From assembly GCA_946183815.1 (NCBI GenBank), contig CAMHDG010000081.1:1-6947 (forward strand): 6,947 nt of DNA. Reading direction: 5' to 3'. The notes below the pieces were generated by a model. It had not been told where the DNA came from and did not search any database. It saw only the letters and a program-made list of their open reading frames with translations. The stretch's first letter is position 1. The number at the start of each line of letters is the position of its first letter. Shown piece by piece: positions 5,178 through 6,947 of the stretch. Origin of the DNA: an uncultured bacterium. Its GTDB lineage: Bacteria; Cyanobacteriota; Vampirovibrionia; Gastranaerophilales; Gastranaerophilaceae. Made by a program: the position numbers and the translations under genes.

Positions 5178-6783
5178 AACTTGGTTCTCCTTCACCTTTT
5201 ATAACACAGTTGTGTATTGCATCTTCTCTTTTATACGGGAAATCTGTCCTGTAATGAGCGCCCCTTGATTCTTCACGCTTTAGTGCAGATTTTATTATCA
5301 GTTGAGATATACACAACATATTCCTTAATTCATACTCTTGTTTATTCAAACATTTTGTTTCACGTCTAAATTCTGATTTTAATTTATAAATCTCGTCAAG
5401 CCCTTTTAAGAGTTTGTCTTCATCTCTCAATATACCTGCATAATTCCACATTATATCTTTTAATCTTTGTTTCAAACCGTCAACATCAAAAGTTTCATCA
5501 CTTATCGGTTGGGTATATTTTTCTATTGATGCCATAATATTTTCGTCAATTTTACTTGGCGGAATAAGACTTGTAAAAGAGAGATAATTTGCAAGTTCAT
5601 AGGCACAGACGACACATTCTAAAAGAGAGTTGCTTGCAAGTCTGTTTGCACCGTGCAAACCGGTTGATGAACATTCTCCTATTGCATATAACCCTCTTAT
5701 AGACGTTCTGCCATCAACGGAGGCTTTAATTCCTCCCATATAATAATGAGCAGCAGGGGCAACGGGGATATAATCTTTCGTTATATCAATTCCGTATTTG
5801 CTACATACCTTTGATATCGTTGGGAAACGTCTTTGTAATTTTTCAACAGGGATAACGGTTGCATCAAGATAAACATTTGATGAATTTGTTTTTGCCATCC
5901 TGTCATAAATTGCCCTTGTCACTACATCACGAGGAGCAAGTTCTTTAAGGTCACTATATTCCGCCATAAACTCTTTATTATCTTTATCAAGAAGTATAGC
6001 ACCTTCTCCACGCACTGACTCTGAAATTAAAAATCTGTTTTTAGTTCCGTCAACAGCAAGTGCGGTAGGGTGGAACTGAACAAATTCCAAATCCTGCAAG
6101 ATAGCCCCTGCATTGTAAGCGAGTTCTATCCCATCACCCGTTGCAACAGTCGGGTTTGTTGTGTATTTATAGAGTTGTCCTATTCCTCCTGTTGCAAGAA
6201 CAAGGGCTGAAGAATAAATTGTTTCATATTCCTGAGTATCGTCATTGTATATGATAGCCCCTTTACATTCACTGTCAGAATCAATCAGGAGTTCAACAAC
6301 AATGGTATCTTCAAGGATATCTATATTATTATTTTCTTTAACAAGTTTGCAGAGAGTTTTTTCAATAACACTGCCTGTTGCATCTCCGCCTGCGTGCAAA
6401 ATTCTCTGAACACTATGTGCGCCTTCTAGTGTGTATGAAATATTCCCGTTTTCGTCTTTATCAAAATTTACACCATAGTCCATCAGGTCGTTTATAACCT
6501 CATCAGAGTTTTCGGAGATAAATTTTGTAATATCTTTTTCTGTAAGACCTGCACCTGCTTTGATAGTATCTTTAACGTGGAGTTCAACAGAGTCCTTTTC
6601 ATTATCGTTCATAACTCCGACTATACCACCTTGGGCATAACGAGAGTTACTTTCTCCAAAATTTGATTTTGTAACGACAAGTATTCCGTCAGGCAAGTTC
6701 ATTTGTTGTGCAAGTTTTAACGCACAAAATAAACCAGAAATCCCGCTCCCTACTATTACCGCTGAATACTTTGAATATTTCAT
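5167..6783 (-). CDS. nadB: L-aspartate oxidase
   Basis: NadB is the FAD enzyme that oxidises L-aspartate to iminoaspartate, the first step of de novo NAD synthesis, passing electrons to oxygen or fumarate. At 538 aa it is full length (E. coli about 540). The dinucleotide fold is at the N-terminus (VIVGSGISG, 9-17), followed by the flavin-binding segment SNSRYAQGG (45-53). The catalytic set known from E. coli NadB has counterparts here: E120, H238, R285, H346 and R381. Other hallmarks are ATGGIGQLY (197-205), GLHGANRLASNSLLE (375-389) and the C-terminal helical domain ending in ESRGAHYRTDFP (505-516). Usually EGGHS, the loop here reads EGAHS (120-124). The ATG has AGAGGA 8 nt upstream. It heads the nadB-nadC operon; nadA is not in the window. 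It is the best-supported call here. Confidence 0.98.
   Translation of the reverse strand: MKYSKYSAVIVGSGISGLFCALKLAQQMNLPDGILVVTKSNFGESNSRYAQGGIVGVMNDNEKDSVELHVKDTIKAGAGLTEKDITKFISENSDEVINDLMDYGVNFDKDENGNISYTLEGAHSVQRILHAGGDATGSVIEKTLCKLVKENNNIDILEDTIVVELLIDSDSECKGAIIYNDDTQEYETIYSSALVLATGGIGQLYKYTTNPTVATGDGIELAYNAGAILQDLEFVQFHPTALAVDGTKNRFLISESVRGEGAILLDKDNKEFMAEYSDLKELAPRDVVTRAIYDRMAKTNSSNVYLDATVIPVEKLQRRFPTISKVCSKYGIDITKDYIPVAPAAHYYMGGIKASVDGRTSIRGLYAIGECSSTGLHGANRLASNSLLECVVCAYELANYLSFTSLIPPSKIDENIMASIEKYTQPISDETFDVDGLKQRLKDIMWNYAGILRDEDKLLKGLDEIYKLKSEFRRETKCLNKQEYELRNMLCISQLIIKSALKREESRGAHYRTDFPYKREDAIHNCVIKGEGEPSFVK
5187..5192 (-). promoter_or_regulatory. Ribosome binding site deciding the nadC start
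   Basis: AAGGAG on the reverse strand lies inside the last codons of nadB, 9 nt before TTG 5177 and just downstream of GTG 5195. It can serve only the TTG, so it argues for a TTG start and for translation coupled to the end of nadB. Confidence 0.55.
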
Positions 6784-6791
6784 TATATTTA

Positions 6792-6797
6792 TCCTCT
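6792..6797 (-). promoter_or_regulatory. Ribosome binding site of nadB
   Basis: AGAGGA on the reverse strand stands 8 nt before the nadB ATG and close to the predicted transcription start near 6798, so the leader is only about 15 nt long. Confidence 0.7.
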
Positions 6798-6804
6798 TTA
6801 GAAT

Positions 6805-6833
6805 ATTATAGTATAAAATTAAATAAAGACTAA
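6805..6833 (-). promoter_or_regulatory. Promoter of the nadB-nadC operon
   Basis: On the reverse strand TATAAT lies at 6810-6805, with TTAGTC (weak match to TTGACA) at 6833-6828 and a 17-bp spacer. Transcription would start near 6798. The short leader leaves no room for a riboswitch, so any control is likely at the promoter. Confidence 0.6.
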
Positions 6834-6858
6834 ACTATTTGAAAAGAGTTTTTAGGTT

Positions 6859-6875
6859 AATTTTGTAACAAAATT
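6859..6875. repeat. 17-bp inverted repeat between nadB and the next forward gene
   Basis: AATTTTGTAACAAAATT is an 8-bp perfect inverted repeat around a central A. A partly overlapping second one (AACAAAA at 6867-6873, TTTTGTT at 6876-6882) shares its right arm. The site lies upstream of the nadB -35 and next to the -35 candidates for the forward promoter, a position fit for an operator acting on either gene. The regulator is unknown; I cannot match it to a named NAD repressor site. Confidence 0.4.
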
Positions 6876-6877
6876 TT

Positions 6878-6916
6878 TTGTTTCTGAAATTGAATAATAC
6901 GATAATTTTTTATAAT
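6878..6916 (+). promoter_or_regulatory. Promoter region of a forward gene leaving the window
   Basis: TATAAT at 6911-6916 is the best -10, with TTGAAT at 6890-6895 at a short 15-bp spacing. An alternative is TTGTTT at 6878-6883 with GATAAT at 6901-6906 at exactly 17 bp. Either would drive rightward transcription, divergent from nadB. Confidence 0.45.
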
Positions 6917-6932
6917 GTTGTAGTAAAAATAG

Positions 6933-6938
6933 AAAGGA
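6933..6938 (+). promoter_or_regulatory. Ribosome binding site for a gene starting at or beyond the right edge
   Basis: AAAGGA is a good Shine-Dalgarno sequence. A TTG at 6944-6946 could be the start, or the start codon lies just past base 6947. Too little is present to call a coding region. Confidence 0.5.
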
Positions 6939-6947
6939 CACATTTGT

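Overview
The window is AT-rich bacterial DNA with eight genes packed on both strands and almost no spare sequence. Nothing mobile, no CRISPR and no RNA gene is visible. Aspartate-route NAD synthesis (nadB, nadC), a DUF721/DciA-like helicase-loader homologue and an NrnA-like DHH phosphoesterase sit beside orphan proteins. My best guess is an uncultured gut-type lineage such as the non-photosynthetic cyanobacterial relatives (Melainabacteria/Gastranaerophilales), but this is an impression from gene content and composition, not a proof.

Layout, left to right. A forward gene (135-926) encodes a short PLP-aminotransferase-fold protein of the DegT/DnrJ/EryC1/StrS type. It converges, with overlapping stop codons, on a reverse orphan gene (923-1486, 187 aa). 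A 167-bp divergent intergenic region follows, then a forward orphan gene (1654-2022, 122 aa) that ends in a strong hairpin terminator (2053-2082). A reverse pair follows: DHH phosphoesterase (3006-3974), then a YihY/BrkB-type membrane protein (2087-3016), overlapping by 11 bp. The phosphoesterase diverges from the DUF721 gene (4015-4353) across a 16-bp perfect palindrome holding a TATAAT box on each strand. DUF721 converges, again with overlapping stops, on the reverse operon nadB-nadC (6783 down to 4350). The last 160 bp hold the nadB promoter and a promoter plus ribosome binding site for a forward gene that begins at or just past the right edge.

NadB (L-aspartate oxidase) makes iminoaspartate, NadA (not in this window) condenses it with dihydroxyacetone phosphate to quinolinate, and NadC converts quinolinate to nicotinate mononucleotide. 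The other genes look like unlinked housekeeping or orphan functions.

I see no convincing new multi-gene system. The more unusual points are small-scale: two genes whose start codon lies 6 nt after a TATAAT box (likely leaderless), a symmetrical bidirectional promoter, two convergent pairs sharing the same TTAA stop overlap, a two-codon leader ORF, and an orphan protein with internal repeats.
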